From the NCBI GenBank assembly GCA_016215705.1, contig JACRIR010000207.1, positions 1-64,000 on the forward strand: 64,000 nucleotides of DNA, read 5' to 3'. This document shows positions 1 through 8,158 of this stretch, one piece after another (the stretch's first letter is position 1; every line of letters starts with the position of its first letter). A program made the position numbers and the translations under genes. The stretch is from Candidatus Poribacteria bacterium (GTDB lineage Bacteria; Abyssobacteria; SURF-5). The notes below the pieces were generated by a model that saw only the letters and a program-made list of their open reading frames with translations, made no database searches and was not told where the DNA came from.

Positions 1-9
1 CCAAATGGT

Positions 10-127
10 AATAGCCATTTGTCATTCTGAGCGAAGGGCCGCAGGCCCGAGCGAAGAATCTCTGTCTATAGGTCGCAAATTTGCAGGAAAACGAGAGATT
101 CTTCGTCGCTTCGCTCCTCAGAATGAC
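10..127. repeat. CATTCTGAGCGAAG inverted-repeat element, copy 1
   Basis: The two arms (GTCATTCTGAGCGAAG at about 21-36, and its inverse CTTCGCTCCTCAGAATGAC ending at 127) flank a spacer containing AAATTTGCAGGAAAAC. A second full copy lies at 36593-36688 with the same arm order and spacer. This copy carries an extra GGCCGCAGGCCCGAGCG segment in its left arm. It looks like a non-coding dispersed element; no gene was seen in it. Confidence 0.75.
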
Positions 128-270
128 AATCCTGACAGCATGAAGCGCAATTTCATTCGGGAAACACGCCGTGAAGAGAGAAGGCAAAAGGAATAAAGTC
201 CAAGGTTCAAGGACCTGGAAAAGAGGAAATGGGCAATCCGCTCTCGGATTTTGGATTGGAATCCCGCGGG

Positions 271-309
271 AAAATTGGGGACACGATGAGGCATCATGTC
301 CCCGATTTT
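271..309. repeat. GGGGACAC palindrome, degenerate copy
   Basis: The arms AATTGGGGACACGATG and CATCATGTCCCCGATTTT form an imperfect dyad of the dispersed family whose best copies are at 2616-2654 and 28164-28204. The left outer arm differs (AATTGGGG instead of AATTCGGGG). Confidence 0.6.
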
Positions 310-366
310 CCCCAGGGTCGAGGAAGCGGGGAAGATCGAAAAGTGAAGTGTGAAAGGGCTTCATGG

Positions 367-422
367 CAGGTTTGATTGGCAGCCGTATTGCTTACAGGTT
401 TGATTGGCAACCGTATTGCTTA
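367..422 (+). repeat. 28-bp tandem direct repeat, two copies
   Basis: Units 367-394 and 395-422 abut exactly and differ at one base (GGCAGCCG versus GGCAACCG). No coding role is visible. Confidence 0.85.
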
Positions 423-609
423 TTAGCTGGTGTTCCCTCGAATATTCGGGAAACGGCAGAAAAATTTGCACTTGCCAAAGACATGCGTCACCTAGGCATG
501 CAAAATTTGCGCAACACCCTTCTTCTCGATTGATGACGGAGGCGATAAGCGTTCATTAGACAGAGATTTAAGCGGGGTCGGGAAAAGGCCTGAGATGCGC
601 TATTTTTTC

Positions 610-639
610 TTGACAACCGCTTTCTTATTATGCTAATAT
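610..639 (+). promoter_or_regulatory. Candidate sigma-70 type promoter for fhs
   Basis: TTGACA at 610-615 and TAATAT at 634-639 are separated by 18 bases. It would give a leader of about 215 bases in front of the start at 859. It is the only consensus-like promoter I see between the window start and the gene. Confidence 0.5.
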
Positions 640-858
640 TCAATTTGGCGTGGAGGAAGTGCTGTATCGTCCTTCCATTAGCAGTGGCGAAAGTCCAAGC
701 AATGGCCTACCCCGGTCTTTTGGGCTTTCTCTATTGTTCGGTCGTTTCCACTCGCACGTTATGAATCCAGCGGGTGAATTGCGAAAAATCTAGGATCATG
801 AGAAGTAGAGTGAAGTCAACGAGAGTGTGAAATCAGCGAAGCCAAAGAGGAGGAACAG

Positions 859-2574
859 ATGGCAAAGGCAAAGAAAATCAAGAGCGACATTGAGATAGCG
901 CAGTCCATCAAGCTTAAGCCCATCGAAGAAATCGGCGCGATGATGGGACTGAAACGAGAGGATCTCGAGCTCCACGGCGATTACATCGCCAAGATCAAAC
1001 TCGAGGTCGCCGACCGCCTGAAGAAGAAGCCGAACGCAAAATACATCGATGTCACAGCTATTACCCCGACGCCTCTCGGCGAAGGCAAGACGGTAACAAC
1101 CCTCGGCACCGGCCTGGCCCTGAACAAGATCGGCAAGAAGGCTATCATAGCGATTCGTCAGCCCTCGATGGGCCCGACGTTCGGCATCAAGGGCGGCGCT
1201 GCGGGCGGGGGCTATTCGCAGGCGCTTCCAATGGAAGACTTCAATCTGCACATGACGGGCGACATCCACGCCGTAACGATGGCCCACAATCTGGTGGCCG
1301 CCTATCTCGACAATCACCTCCAGAAGGGCAACGCCCTCAATATAGACCCGTTTACCATCACGTGGAGGCGAGTCATGGACGTGAGTGATCGGGCGCTCAG
1401 ACACATTGTGACCGGGCTCGGAGGAAAGGCCGACGGCGGCATCCCGCGCGAGACTGGGTTTGACATCGCGGTTGCTTCCGAAGTGATGGCCATTCTGGCC
1501 TTGACGACCAGCTTGAAAGACATTCGCCAGCGACTTGGCCGCATTGTGGTGGCATTCACCAAGGACGGCAAACCGGTGACTACGGAGGATTTGAAGGTTG
1601 CGGGCGCAATGGCCGTGTTGATGAAGGACGCTATCAAGCCCAACCTGATGCAGACCACGGAGCATACCCCCGTCCTCGTTCATGCCGGCCCGTTTGCGAA
1701 TATCGCTCACGGCAACAGCTCGATTCTGGCCGATATGATCGGCATCAAATCATGCGAGTACCTCGTTACTGAAAGCGGATTCGGCGCGGACATCGGAATG
1801 GAGAAGTTCCTCAATATAAAGTGCCGCATGAGCGGCTTCGTTCCCGACGCCATCGTGCTCGTGTGCACCGTGCGCGCGCTCAAAATGCACAGCGGCAAAT
1901 TCAGGGTCGTTGCGGGCAAACCGCTTGCTCCCGAGCTCATACAGGAGAACCTCAAGGCGATCGAGGAAGGCATCTGCAACCTCGAGAAACACATCGAGAA
2001 CATCAAGCTGCACGGGCTCGAGTGCGTTGTCGCCATAAACAGATTTGCGACGGACACCAACAGCGAAATCAAATTCATCAAGCAGTGCGCTGAGAAGGCG
2101 GGCGCTCTTGCGGCAGTGCCGAGCGAAGTGCATGCCAAGGGCGGCGCCGGCGGGACCGAACTGGCTCGCGCCGTTGTTGCCGCTGCGGAGAAGAAAAAGA
2201 ACTTCAAGTTCCTCTATCCGCTCGACATGCCCATCAAGCAGAAGATCGAAACGATTGCCACGAAAGTGTACGGCGCAAGCGGCGTGGATTACCTGCCGTT
2301 GGCGAACGAGCAGATTGAGCGTTATACTAAACAGGGGTTTGACAAACTGCCCATCTGCATGGCCAAAACACACCTGTCCTTGTCCCATGATGCGAAATTG
2401 AAGGGTCGTCCGAGCGGGTTCAGACTGCCCATCCGCGAAGTGCGCGCTTCCGTCGGAGCAGGGTTCCTTTATCCTCTGTGCGGAACGATGAGCACAATGC
2501 CGGGGTTGCCTTCCGTGCCTGCCGGCGAAGCGGTGGACCTTGACAAGAATGGCCGTGTAGTGGGGTTGTTCTAG
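859..2574 (+). CDS. fhs: Formate--tetrahydrofolate ligase
   Basis: Cytoplasmic ATP-dependent enzyme joining formate to tetrahydrofolate to give 10-formyl-THF, the entry step of the methyl branch of the Wood-Ljungdahl pathway. The 571-residue product has the normal family length. The N-terminal P-loop-like motif TPTPLGEGKT (about residues 69-78) and the following IRQPSMGPTFGIKGGAAGGG stretch are family hallmarks. A strong AGGAGG lies a few bases before the ATG. It opens a gene series that continues through the heterodisulfide-reductase-like genes to acsE, although a palindromic repeat separates it from hdrC. The assignment is firm; the direction of flux (acetogenesis or acetate/acid oxidation) cannot be read from this gene. 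Confidence 0.97.
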   Translation: MAKAKKIKSDIEIAQSIKLKPIEEIGAMMGLKREDLELHGDYIAKIKLEVADRLKKKPNAKYIDVTAITPTPLGEGKTVTTLGTGLALNKIGKKAIIAIRQPSMGPTFGIKGGAAGGGYSQALPMEDFNLHMTGDIHAVTMAHNLVAAYLDNHLQKGNALNIDPFTITWRRVMDVSDRALRHIVTGLGGKADGGIPRETGFDIAVASEVMAILALTTSLKDIRQRLGRIVVAFTKDGKPVTTEDLKVAGAMAVLMKDAIKPNLMQTTEHTPVLVHAGPFANIAHGNSSILADMIGIKSCEYLVTESGFGADIGMEKFLNIKCRMSGFVPDAIVLVCTVRALKMHSGKFRVVAGKPLAPELIQENLKAIEEGICNLEKHIENIKLHGLECVVAINRFATDTNSEIKFIKQCAEKAGALAAVPSEVHAKGGAGGTELARAVVAAAEKKKNFKFLYPLDMPIKQKIETIATKVYGASGVDYLPLANEQIERYTKQGFDKLPICMAKTHLSLSHDAKLKGRPSGFRLPIREVRASVGAGFLYPLCGTMSTMPGLPSVPAGEAVDLDKNGRVVGLF

Positions 2575-2615
2575 GGTTGGATGTCTATTCGGAGACATGA
2601 TGAAGCATGGTCAGC

Positions 2616-2654
2616 TTATTCGGGGACACCTTGCGGCAAGGTGTCCCCGAATAA
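2616..2654. repeat. GGGGACAC palindrome, perfect copy
   Basis: Arms of 19 bases (TTATTCGGGGACACCTTGC and its exact complement) around one central G. A decayed half copy (TATTCGGAGACATGATG) precedes it at about 2585. The following GTTTCGCAGGAG supplies the Shine-Dalgarno of hdrC. Confidence 0.9.
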
Positions 2655-2678
2655 TCGCGTGTTTCGCAGGAGTATTTG

Positions 2679-3230
2679 ATGCAAGCCAAGGAGATAGCGC
2701 AGAGCCAACTCGACTCGAAATTGCTTGAGGAAATAGAGAACAAGACGCACACGAAAGTGTCGGCTTGTTTCCAGTGTCTGAAATGTTCGAGCGGATGTCC
2801 TCTCGCTTACGAGATGGACTATCTCCCGGCACAGATCATTCGCATGGTCAATATGGGGCTTCGCGACGAAGTCCTTCGAAGTCGGACGATTTGGGTGTGC
2901 GCGTCGTGCGAAACATGCACGACGCGCTGCCCGAACGATATTGATATCGCGCACGTGATGGATGCGTTGCGCGAGACCGCGCTGCGCTCGGGTAAGGCCG
3001 AAACCGAGGAGAATCTCAGGCATTTCCATGAGGCATTCCTCTCTGCGATCAAGACATGGGGGCGTGTTCATGAGCTCCAGATGATAGGAATGTACAAGCT
3101 CAAGACGGGCCGGTTCATGGAGGATGCAGACATAGGCAAGGAGATGTTCAAGCGCGGCAAGATAAAGCTTCTTCCGGAAACGACCAGAGGGAGAAGAGCG
3201 GTCAAGAGGATATTTAAGAAGACCTCATAA
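2679..3230 (+). CDS. hdrC: HdrC-like iron-sulfur subunit
   Basis: Small electron-transfer subunit of a heterodisulfide-reductase-like complex. Two classical [4Fe-4S] motifs are present, C30-x2-C33-x2-C36-x3-C40 and C74-x2-C77-x2-C80-x3-C84, as in HdrC. The product is 183 residues. I chose the ATG at 2679 over an in-frame TTG directly before it, because CAGGAG (2667-2672) is well placed. It precedes hdrB, hdrA, mvhD, metV and metF, so it most likely serves the HdrABC-MvhD-MetVF complex that couples methylene-THF reduction to electron transfer. There is no partner thiol heterodisulfide system in view, so the name reflects homology and not substrate. Confidence 0.9.
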   Translation: MQAKEIAQSQLDSKLLEEIENKTHTKVSACFQCLKCSSGCPLAYEMDYLPAQIIRMVNMGLRDEVLRSRTIWVCASCETCTTRCPNDIDIAHVMDALRETALRSGKAETEENLRHFHEAFLSAIKTWGRVHELQMIGMYKLKTGRFMEDADIGKEMFKRGKIKLLPETTRGRRAVKRIFKKTS

Positions 3231-3424
3231 GAACGGTTTGGGGGTTTGAGGGTTTGGGGGTTTGACAGTTTGAGGAGATCGCTTCGCTCCGCAATAACAA
3301 GAAGAGCAATGCAAAAGGAAGTGTTTTTCCTCCGGGGTCTTCAAAATTCAGATTTGGGGTTCGGTGTGCAGACGAGGGATCCAAATGTGAATTTTGAAGG
3401 CCTGATCCCGGAGAGAGGTAACTC

Positions 3425-4297
3425 ATGAAAGTAGCATACTATCCTGGTTGTTCACTTCACGGAACCGCAGAAGAATACGATGAATCCACTCAGATGGTTT
3501 GCGAAGCGCTCGGCATCGAACTGAAGGAACTCGACGATTGGAGTTGCTGCGGCGCGACATCGGCGCATTGCACGAACGACAAGCTCTCGGTCGCACTCGC
3601 CGCACGCAATCTCGCGCTGGCGGAGAAAGGCCAACACAAGACCCTTACCGTCCCGTGCTCGGCTTGTTTTCAGCGGCTGAAAGCGGCCGATTATAGGATG
3701 CGGGAAGACAAGCAACTCGCAGGCGAGATAGTCTCTCTCATCGAGATGCCTTATGCCGGAAACATCGAGGTGCTGCAGATCATCCAGATTCTTGCGCAAC
3801 CTGAAATTGTCGAAAAGATCCGCGTGAGTGTCAAAAAGCCGCTGAAAGACCTCAAGAGCGTCTGTTATTACGGTTGTCTGACGGTGCGCCCGCCCAAGGT
3901 GACGAAGGTCGGCGATTACGAAGACCCAATGTATATGGACGTTCTCATGGAGACCGTCGGCGCTGACAACAGGTTCTGGTCGTACAAGACCGAATGTTGC
4001 AGCGGCGGCCTTGCAATGGCGCGCTCGGATATCACCAAGCGTCTCAGCGGCGTATTACTCACGATGGCCGATGAGGCCGACGCCGAATGCGTGGTTGTGA
4101 GTTGTCCGATGTGTCACGCGAACCTGGACACGCGTCAGAACGCCTTGCTGGCGGAGGGGAAGATTCCCCGGAAAATGCCGATTCTTTACGTAACGGAGCT
4201 TCTGGCTTTGGCAATGGGTATAAAGGAAGTCGGGGCTTTGTGGTCCAAACATCTGGTGGACCCGCGGCCCCTTCTCTCGTCGAAGGGGCTCGCTTAG
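3425..4297 (+). CDS. hdrB: HdrB-like subunit with two CCG domains
   Basis: 290 residues with two cysteine-rich CCG domains: C9, C41-C42, C77/C80 in the first and C146/C150, C190-C191, C226/C229 in the second. In HdrB these bind non-cubane [4Fe-4S] clusters at the disulfide-reducing site. Here, next to hdrC, hdrA, mvhD and metVF, it probably passes electrons within the methylene-THF reductase complex. A GAGAGG ribosome site precedes the ATG. The 194-base gap before it is unusual for an operon and contains repeat-like DNA, including a CGCTTCGCTCCGCAATAAC fragment of the dispersed CATTCTGAGCGAAG-type family. Confidence 0.92.
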   Translation: MKVAYYPGCSLHGTAEEYDESTQMVCEALGIELKELDDWSCCGATSAHCTNDKLSVALAARNLALAEKGQHKTLTVPCSACFQRLKAADYRMREDKQLAGEIVSLIEMPYAGNIEVLQIIQILAQPEIVEKIRVSVKKPLKDLKSVCYYGCLTVRPPKVTKVGDYEDPMYMDVLMETVGADNRFWSYKTECCSGGLAMARSDITKRLSGVLLTMADEADAECVVVSCPMCHANLDTRQNALLAEGKIPRKMPILYVTELLALAMGIKEVGALWSKHLVDPRPLLSSKGLA

Positions 4298-4300
4298 GAC

Positions 4301-4353
4301 GCTTATTCGGGGATCCCGCCTCAGGCGGGACCGCATCGTGTCCCCGAATAAGC
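4301..4353. repeat. GGGGACAC palindrome with altered centre
   Basis: Outer arms GCTTATTCGGGG and CCCCGAATAAGC match the family. The left inner arm is replaced by ATCCCGCCTCAGGCGGGAC, which forms its own small hairpin. A similar replaced centre occurs at 25708-25757. Confidence 0.85.
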
Positions 4354-4399
4354 TGGGTTTTTCGATTATTATGTTTCTTCAGTCTTGGAGTGAAATAAG

Positions 4400-7300
4400 A
4401 TGAGTAGCAAAGGGAATGCCGGTAATGGCGATGTTGGCGTCAGCCGCAAGGTCGGCGCCGTGATGGTGGTTGGCGGAGGCATCGGCGCAATGCAGGCGTC
4501 GCTGGATCTTGCAAACGCCGGATTCAAGGTTTACCTGGTTGAAAGAACGCCTTCTATCGGCGGGAGGATGGCGCAACTCGACAAGACGTTCCCGACGAAC
4601 GACTGCTCGATGTGCACCATCTCGCCGAAACTTGTCGAGTGTGGCAAGCACCTCAACATCGACCTCATTACCTATTCCGAAGTGCAATCGATCGAGGGGA
4701 CGGCCGGCAATTTCACCGCCAAGGTCTTGTGCAAGGCCAAATCGGTTGACTACAGCAAATGCACAGGCTGCGGGCTCTGCCAGGAAAAGTGCCCCACAAA
4801 GGTCGACAGCGAGTTCGAGGCCGGCATCGGCAAGCGCAAAGCCATCTATGTCCCGTATCCCCAGGCTGTGCCGAACAAGCCGGTGATTGACCGCGAACAC
4901 TGCATGAAGTTCACCAAGAACAAGTGCGGCGTTTGCCAGAAGAAGTGCCCGACCGGCGCTATCAATTACGAAGATCAGGACAAAATTATCGAGTTGAAAG
5001 TGGGCGCCATTATCCTTGCCCCCGGCTACGATCCCGTCGACCCGAAGCTCAGGCCGGAGTACGGCTTTGGCCGTTACAAGAACGTTGTCACGAGCCTTCA
5101 GTATGAGCGCCTCTTAAGCGCTTCCGGACCGACACAGGGACACATTCAGCGGCCTTCCGATCAAAAGGCGCCTCATAAGATAGCGTGGATACAATGCGTC
5201 GGCTCGCGCGATGCCCAATGCGGAAACGAATATTGTTCATCCGTCTGCTGCATGTACGCGACCAAAGAGGCGATTATGACCGCCGAACACGAGAAGGGTG
5301 TTGCGTGCTCGATTTTCTTCAATGATATTCGGGCATTCGGGAAAGGGTTTGAACGTTATTATATCGGCGCCGAGAAGGACAGCGGCGTCAAGTACATACG
5401 CGGCATCGTCTCGACTGTCAGAGAGATGCAGCGCACCAAGAATCTGCTGGCCAGGTACGTCTCGGACGACGGCGAAATAAAAGAGGAAGAGTTTCAGCTT
5501 GTCATCCTGTCGGTCGGTCTCAGACCGTCAAAGGGATCAAAAGAACTCGCCGAGTTGGCCGGCATAAAGCTCGACAGCCACGGCTATGCGCTTACATCCA
5601 CGTTCCGCCCGAACGAGACCACGCGCGCCGGAGTGTTCGCTCTCGGCGCGTTTCTTGCCCCGATGGATATCCCGGAGACCGTGATGACCGCGAGCAGCGC
5701 GGCTGCTGCTGCGGCTGAACTGGTTTCCGAGGAGCGCGGCTCGCTTGTCGCTCAGAAAGAATACCCCTCGGAGCGCGATATTATGGGCCAAAAGCCGAGG
5801 GTGGGCGTATTCGTGTGCCGCTGCGGCACGAATATCGCGCGAGTCGTGGACGTGCAGAAAGTGGTCGAATACGCCAAGACGCTGCCGCACGTCGAGTTTG
5901 CCACCGAATCACTTTTCACCTGTTCGACGGACTCACAGAAAACCATCAGCAAAGCCATCGAGGAGCACAACCTCAATCGCGTAATTGTGGCGGCGTGCAC
6001 GCCTGCCACTCACGAGCCGCTCTTCCAGGATACGCTCAAAGAAGCCGGCTTGAACAAGTTTCTGTTCGAGATGGCGAACATTCGCAATCAATGTTCATGG
6101 GTCCACGAAGACCCTGTGATGGCTACCGAAAAATCGAAGGACCTCGTCCGGATGGCGGTTGCGCGTGCCCTTAAACTCGAGCCCATCAAACAGTTGCAGT
6201 CGCCCGTGACCGCGAAGGCGCTCGTGATAGGCGGGGGATTGTCCGGCATGACTGCCGCCCTCTCACTCGCTCGCCAGGGATTCGAGTCGTATCTCGTGGA
6301 GAGGAGCCCGAAACTGGGCGGCTACCTGAACCGTCTCCAGTACACGCTCGAAGGCGATAACACACAGGAATGGCTCAAGAAACTTGTGGGCGAGGTGGAA
6401 AAAGAGAAACGCATCAAGGTCTTCACTGACGCTGAAGTCACCGAGTTCTCCGGCCACGTCGGCAATTTCCACGCTGCCGTCAAGACGGCCAACAAGACCG
6501 AGAAAGTGGACGCTGGCGCAGTAATTGTCGCCACCGGCGCTCAGGAATATCAACCCACCGAATACCTGTATGGCAAAAGCCCGAACGTGCTCACGCAGCT
6601 CGAGCTCGAGGAAAAAATTGCCAAGGAGCCCGAAGCGCTCCGCAATGCGAATACGGTCGTGATGATACAGTGCGTGGGCTCGCGCGACGATGAGCACATG
6701 TACTGCAGCCGCGTATGCTGCGGTCAGGCGGTCAAGAATGCGCTACGACTCAAGGAACTGAATCCGGCGGCGAAGATATTCGTGCTTCATCGAGACATAC
6801 GCACGTATGCGTCAAAAGAACTTGCATACAAGAAGGCGCGTGAGAAAGGCGTGCTCTTCCTGAGATATAATCCGGAGCACAAGCCGGAGGTCGCGCAGAC
6901 CAACGGCAAACTGAGCGTGAGGGCTCAGGACGTGAGCATCGGCGCAATCATCGACATCAAGCCCGATATCGTCGTTCTGAGCGCCGGCATAAAGCCCCAC
7001 GAGACCAACCCCACGCTGGGATCGTTGCTGAAAGTGCCGCTCGACAGAGACGGCTTCTACCTCGAAGCGCACCTGAAGTTGAGGCCGCTTGATTTCTCGA
7101 GCGAGGGTATCTTCCTCTGTGGCCTGGCGCACTCGCCGAAATACATCGAAGAGAGCGTCGCGCAGGCGCGAGGAGCAGCTTCGCGCGCCGCCAGTCTCTT
7201 GTCGAAAGATTTCCTCACGGTGGGCGGCGTCATATCGGTCGTCAACCCCGAAAAATGCGTCGCATGTCTCACGTGCGTTCGCGTGTGCCCGTATGGCGTG

Positions 7301-7468
7301 CCTGCGTTCAAGGATGAAGAGGGCGCAGTGTACATCGAGCCGGCCTCATGCCAGGGGTGCGGCATCTGCGCCGGGGCGTGCCCGAACAAGGCGATCGAGG
7401 TGCAGCATTACAAGGACCGTCAGGTTGTCGCAAAGTGCAAGGTTTTATGCGAAGTCTCGAAGACCTGA
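4400..7468 (+). CDS. hdrA: Double-length HdrA-like flavoprotein
   Basis: FAD and iron-sulfur protein of 1022 residues, against about 650 for classical HdrA. The first half has an FAD GxGxxG (VGGGIGAM, near residue 24), the HdrA cysteine signature CSMCTISPKLVEC and ferredoxin motifs CTGCGLCQEKC (about 120) and CGVCQKKC (about 175). The second half starts with VFVCRCGTN (near 472) and has a second FAD motif (IGGGLSGM, about 610) and a second paired IQCVGSRD segment. The C-terminus has two ferredoxin motifs, CVACLTCVRVC (about 953) and CQGCGICAGAC (about 983). In known complexes HdrA carries the flavin that splits or joins electron streams. With no hydrogenase nearby, its partners are HdrBC, MvhD and MetVF. 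A fusion of two HdrA units is inferred from the repeated architecture. Confidence 0.93.
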   Translation: MSSKGNAGNGDVGVSRKVGAVMVVGGGIGAMQASLDLANAGFKVYLVERTPSIGGRMAQLDKTFPTNDCSMCTISPKLVECGKHLNIDLITYSEVQSIEGTAGNFTAKVLCKAKSVDYSKCTGCGLCQEKCPTKVDSEFEAGIGKRKAIYVPYPQAVPNKPVIDREHCMKFTKNKCGVCQKKCPTGAINYEDQDKIIELKVGAIILAPGYDPVDPKLRPEYGFGRYKNVVTSLQYERLLSASGPTQGHIQRPSDQKAPHKIAWIQCVGSRDAQCGNEYCSSVCCMYATKEAIMTAEHEKGVACSIFFNDIRAFGKGFERYYIGAEKDSGVKYIRGIVSTVREMQRTKNLLARYVSDDGEIKEEEFQLVILSVGLRPSKGSKELAELAGIKLDSHGYALTSTFRPNETTRAGVFALGAFLAPMDIPETVMTASSAAAAAAELVSEERGSLVAQKEYPSERDIMGQKPRVGVFVCRCGTNIARVVDVQKVVEYAKTLPHVEFATESLFTCSTDSQKTISKAIEEHNLNRVIVAACTPATHEPLFQDTLKEAGLNKFLFEMANIRNQCSWVHEDPVMATEKSKDLVRMAVARALKLEPIKQLQSPVTAKALVIGGGLSGMTAALSLARQGFESYLVERSPKLGGYLNRLQYTLEGDNTQEWLKKLVGEVEKEKRIKVFTDAEVTEFSGHVGNFHAAVKTANKTEKVDAGAVIVATGAQEYQPTEYLYGKSPNVLTQLELEEKIAKEPEALRNANTVVMIQCVGSRDDEHMYCSRVCCGQAVKNALRLKELNPAAKIFVLHRDIRTYASKELAYKKAREKGVLFLRYNPEHKPEVAQTNGKLSVRAQDVSIGAIIDIKPDIVVLSAGIKPHETNPTLGSLLKVPLDRDGFYLEAHLKLRPLDFSSEGIFLCGLAHSPKYIEESVAQARGAASRAASLLSKDFLTVGGVISVVNPEKCVACLTCVRVCPYGVPAFKDEEGAVYIEPASCQGCGICAGACPNKAIEVQHYKDRQVVAKCKVLCEVSKT

Positions 7469-7636
7469 AAAAGGCGAAAGGTTTTCCCTTTACAACCAAC
7501 TGCGCTGCGGACGCGGTCGGAAGCTCAGAATGACGGGTGGCGCGTTGGTTTTGGATGCTTTGATAATCGGATCATGACCCCGACGTGACATAAGAAAAGC
7601 GGTGTTAGGCCGTGCAGATGATGGAGGAGAGAGAAT

Positions 7637-8158
7637 TTGGAAGGGCTGGGTTTTGCGCCAAAAATCGTTGCTTTCTGCTGCCAGTATTGCGCGTACAACG
7701 CAGCGGACCTGGCCGGCTCCATGAGACTGCAATACTCGCCCTACGTGCGCATCATAAGGCTTTTGTGCACGGGCAAGATTGACAGTCTTTATATCCTCAA
7801 GGCATTCGAGGAAGGGGCCGACGCAGTATTCGTCGCCGGGTGACTGGAAGGTCAATGCCATTTCCTGGAAGGAAATCTAAGAGCAAAGAGAAGGGTTGAG
7901 TACACCAAGAAGCTTCTTGCGGAAGTCGGCATCGAGCCCGAGCGGCTCGAGATGTTCAACATGTCGGCCTCAATGGGACCGAAGTTTGCCGAGACAGCCG
8001 ACGAGATGACCGAGCGGGTGCGAAAACTTGGTCCTAGTCCGCTCAAAGGGATTCGACAACCGGAGAGGGCCGCAGGCCCGAGTGTCGCAGATACGGGCGC
8101 AGCCGCAAGTGTTACTACCACGGGCGTCAGCGACAAAGGTGAGGGAGAAACCAAATGA
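7637..8158 (+). CDS. mvhD: MvhD-like [2Fe-2S] subunit, probable selenoprotein
   Basis: Links HdrA to its electron donor or acceptor. The reading frame continues through TGA at 7841-7843, and both sides encode MvhD sequence: FCCQYCAYNAADLAGSMRLQ and IRLLCTG before it, then LEGQCHFLEGN and NMSASMGPKFAETADEM after it. The TGA (residue 69) falls exactly where MvhD has the first Cys of the CxxxxC pair, so reading it as selenocysteine gives UxxxxC with C74. A hairpin follows the TGA. Without recoding the protein stops at 68 residues and loses a cluster ligand. Translation starts at TTG 7637 after GGAGGAG. The last roughly 35 residues are low complexity and look repeat-derived. The stop overlaps the folD start (ATGA). 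Selenocysteine versions of this subunit are known in methanogens (VhuD). Confidence 0.85.
7841..7876 (+). promoter_or_regulatory. Recoded UGA and candidate bacterial SECIS hairpin in mvhD
   Basis: In-frame TGA at 7841-7843 is followed by the hairpin ATTTCC-TGGAA-GGAAAT (7860-7865 and 7871-7876), with its loop about 26-30 bases from the U of the codon. A competing fold pairs GGAAGG (7846-7851) with downstream CC and TTCC. Either could act as a bacterial SECIS, which lies directly after the codon; the sequence alone does not decide. Confidence 0.6.

Larger units (their letters stand above)
128..858. other. Gene-free leader region before fhs
   Basis: I see no credible protein gene here. The stretch holds a degenerate GGGGACAC palindrome (271-309), a perfectly abutting 28-bp tandem repeat (367-422), a vegetative promoter candidate (610-639) and about 215 bases of probable 5' leader before the formate-THF ligase start. 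The leader was checked by eye for a known folate riboswitch core and none was recognised. Confidence 0.6.

Noticed and set aside
643..662. Sigma-54 promoter TTGGCGTGGAGGAAGTGCT before fhs
   Set aside because: The GG and GC elements are 12 bases apart, not the required 10.
640..858. A THF riboswitch in the fhs leader
   Set aside because: I could not match the known THF riboswitch cores to the leader; only generic pairing is possible.
796..2598. Long minus-strand open frames opposite fhs
   Set aside because: They are by-products of the GC-rich codon use of fhs and show no family resemblance; the same holds for similar antisense frames at 13714-15009 and 40653-42590.
7952..8158. A separate 68-residue gene starting at 7952
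   Set aside because: It is the C-terminal part of mvhD after the recoded TGA, in the same frame, without its own ribosome site.
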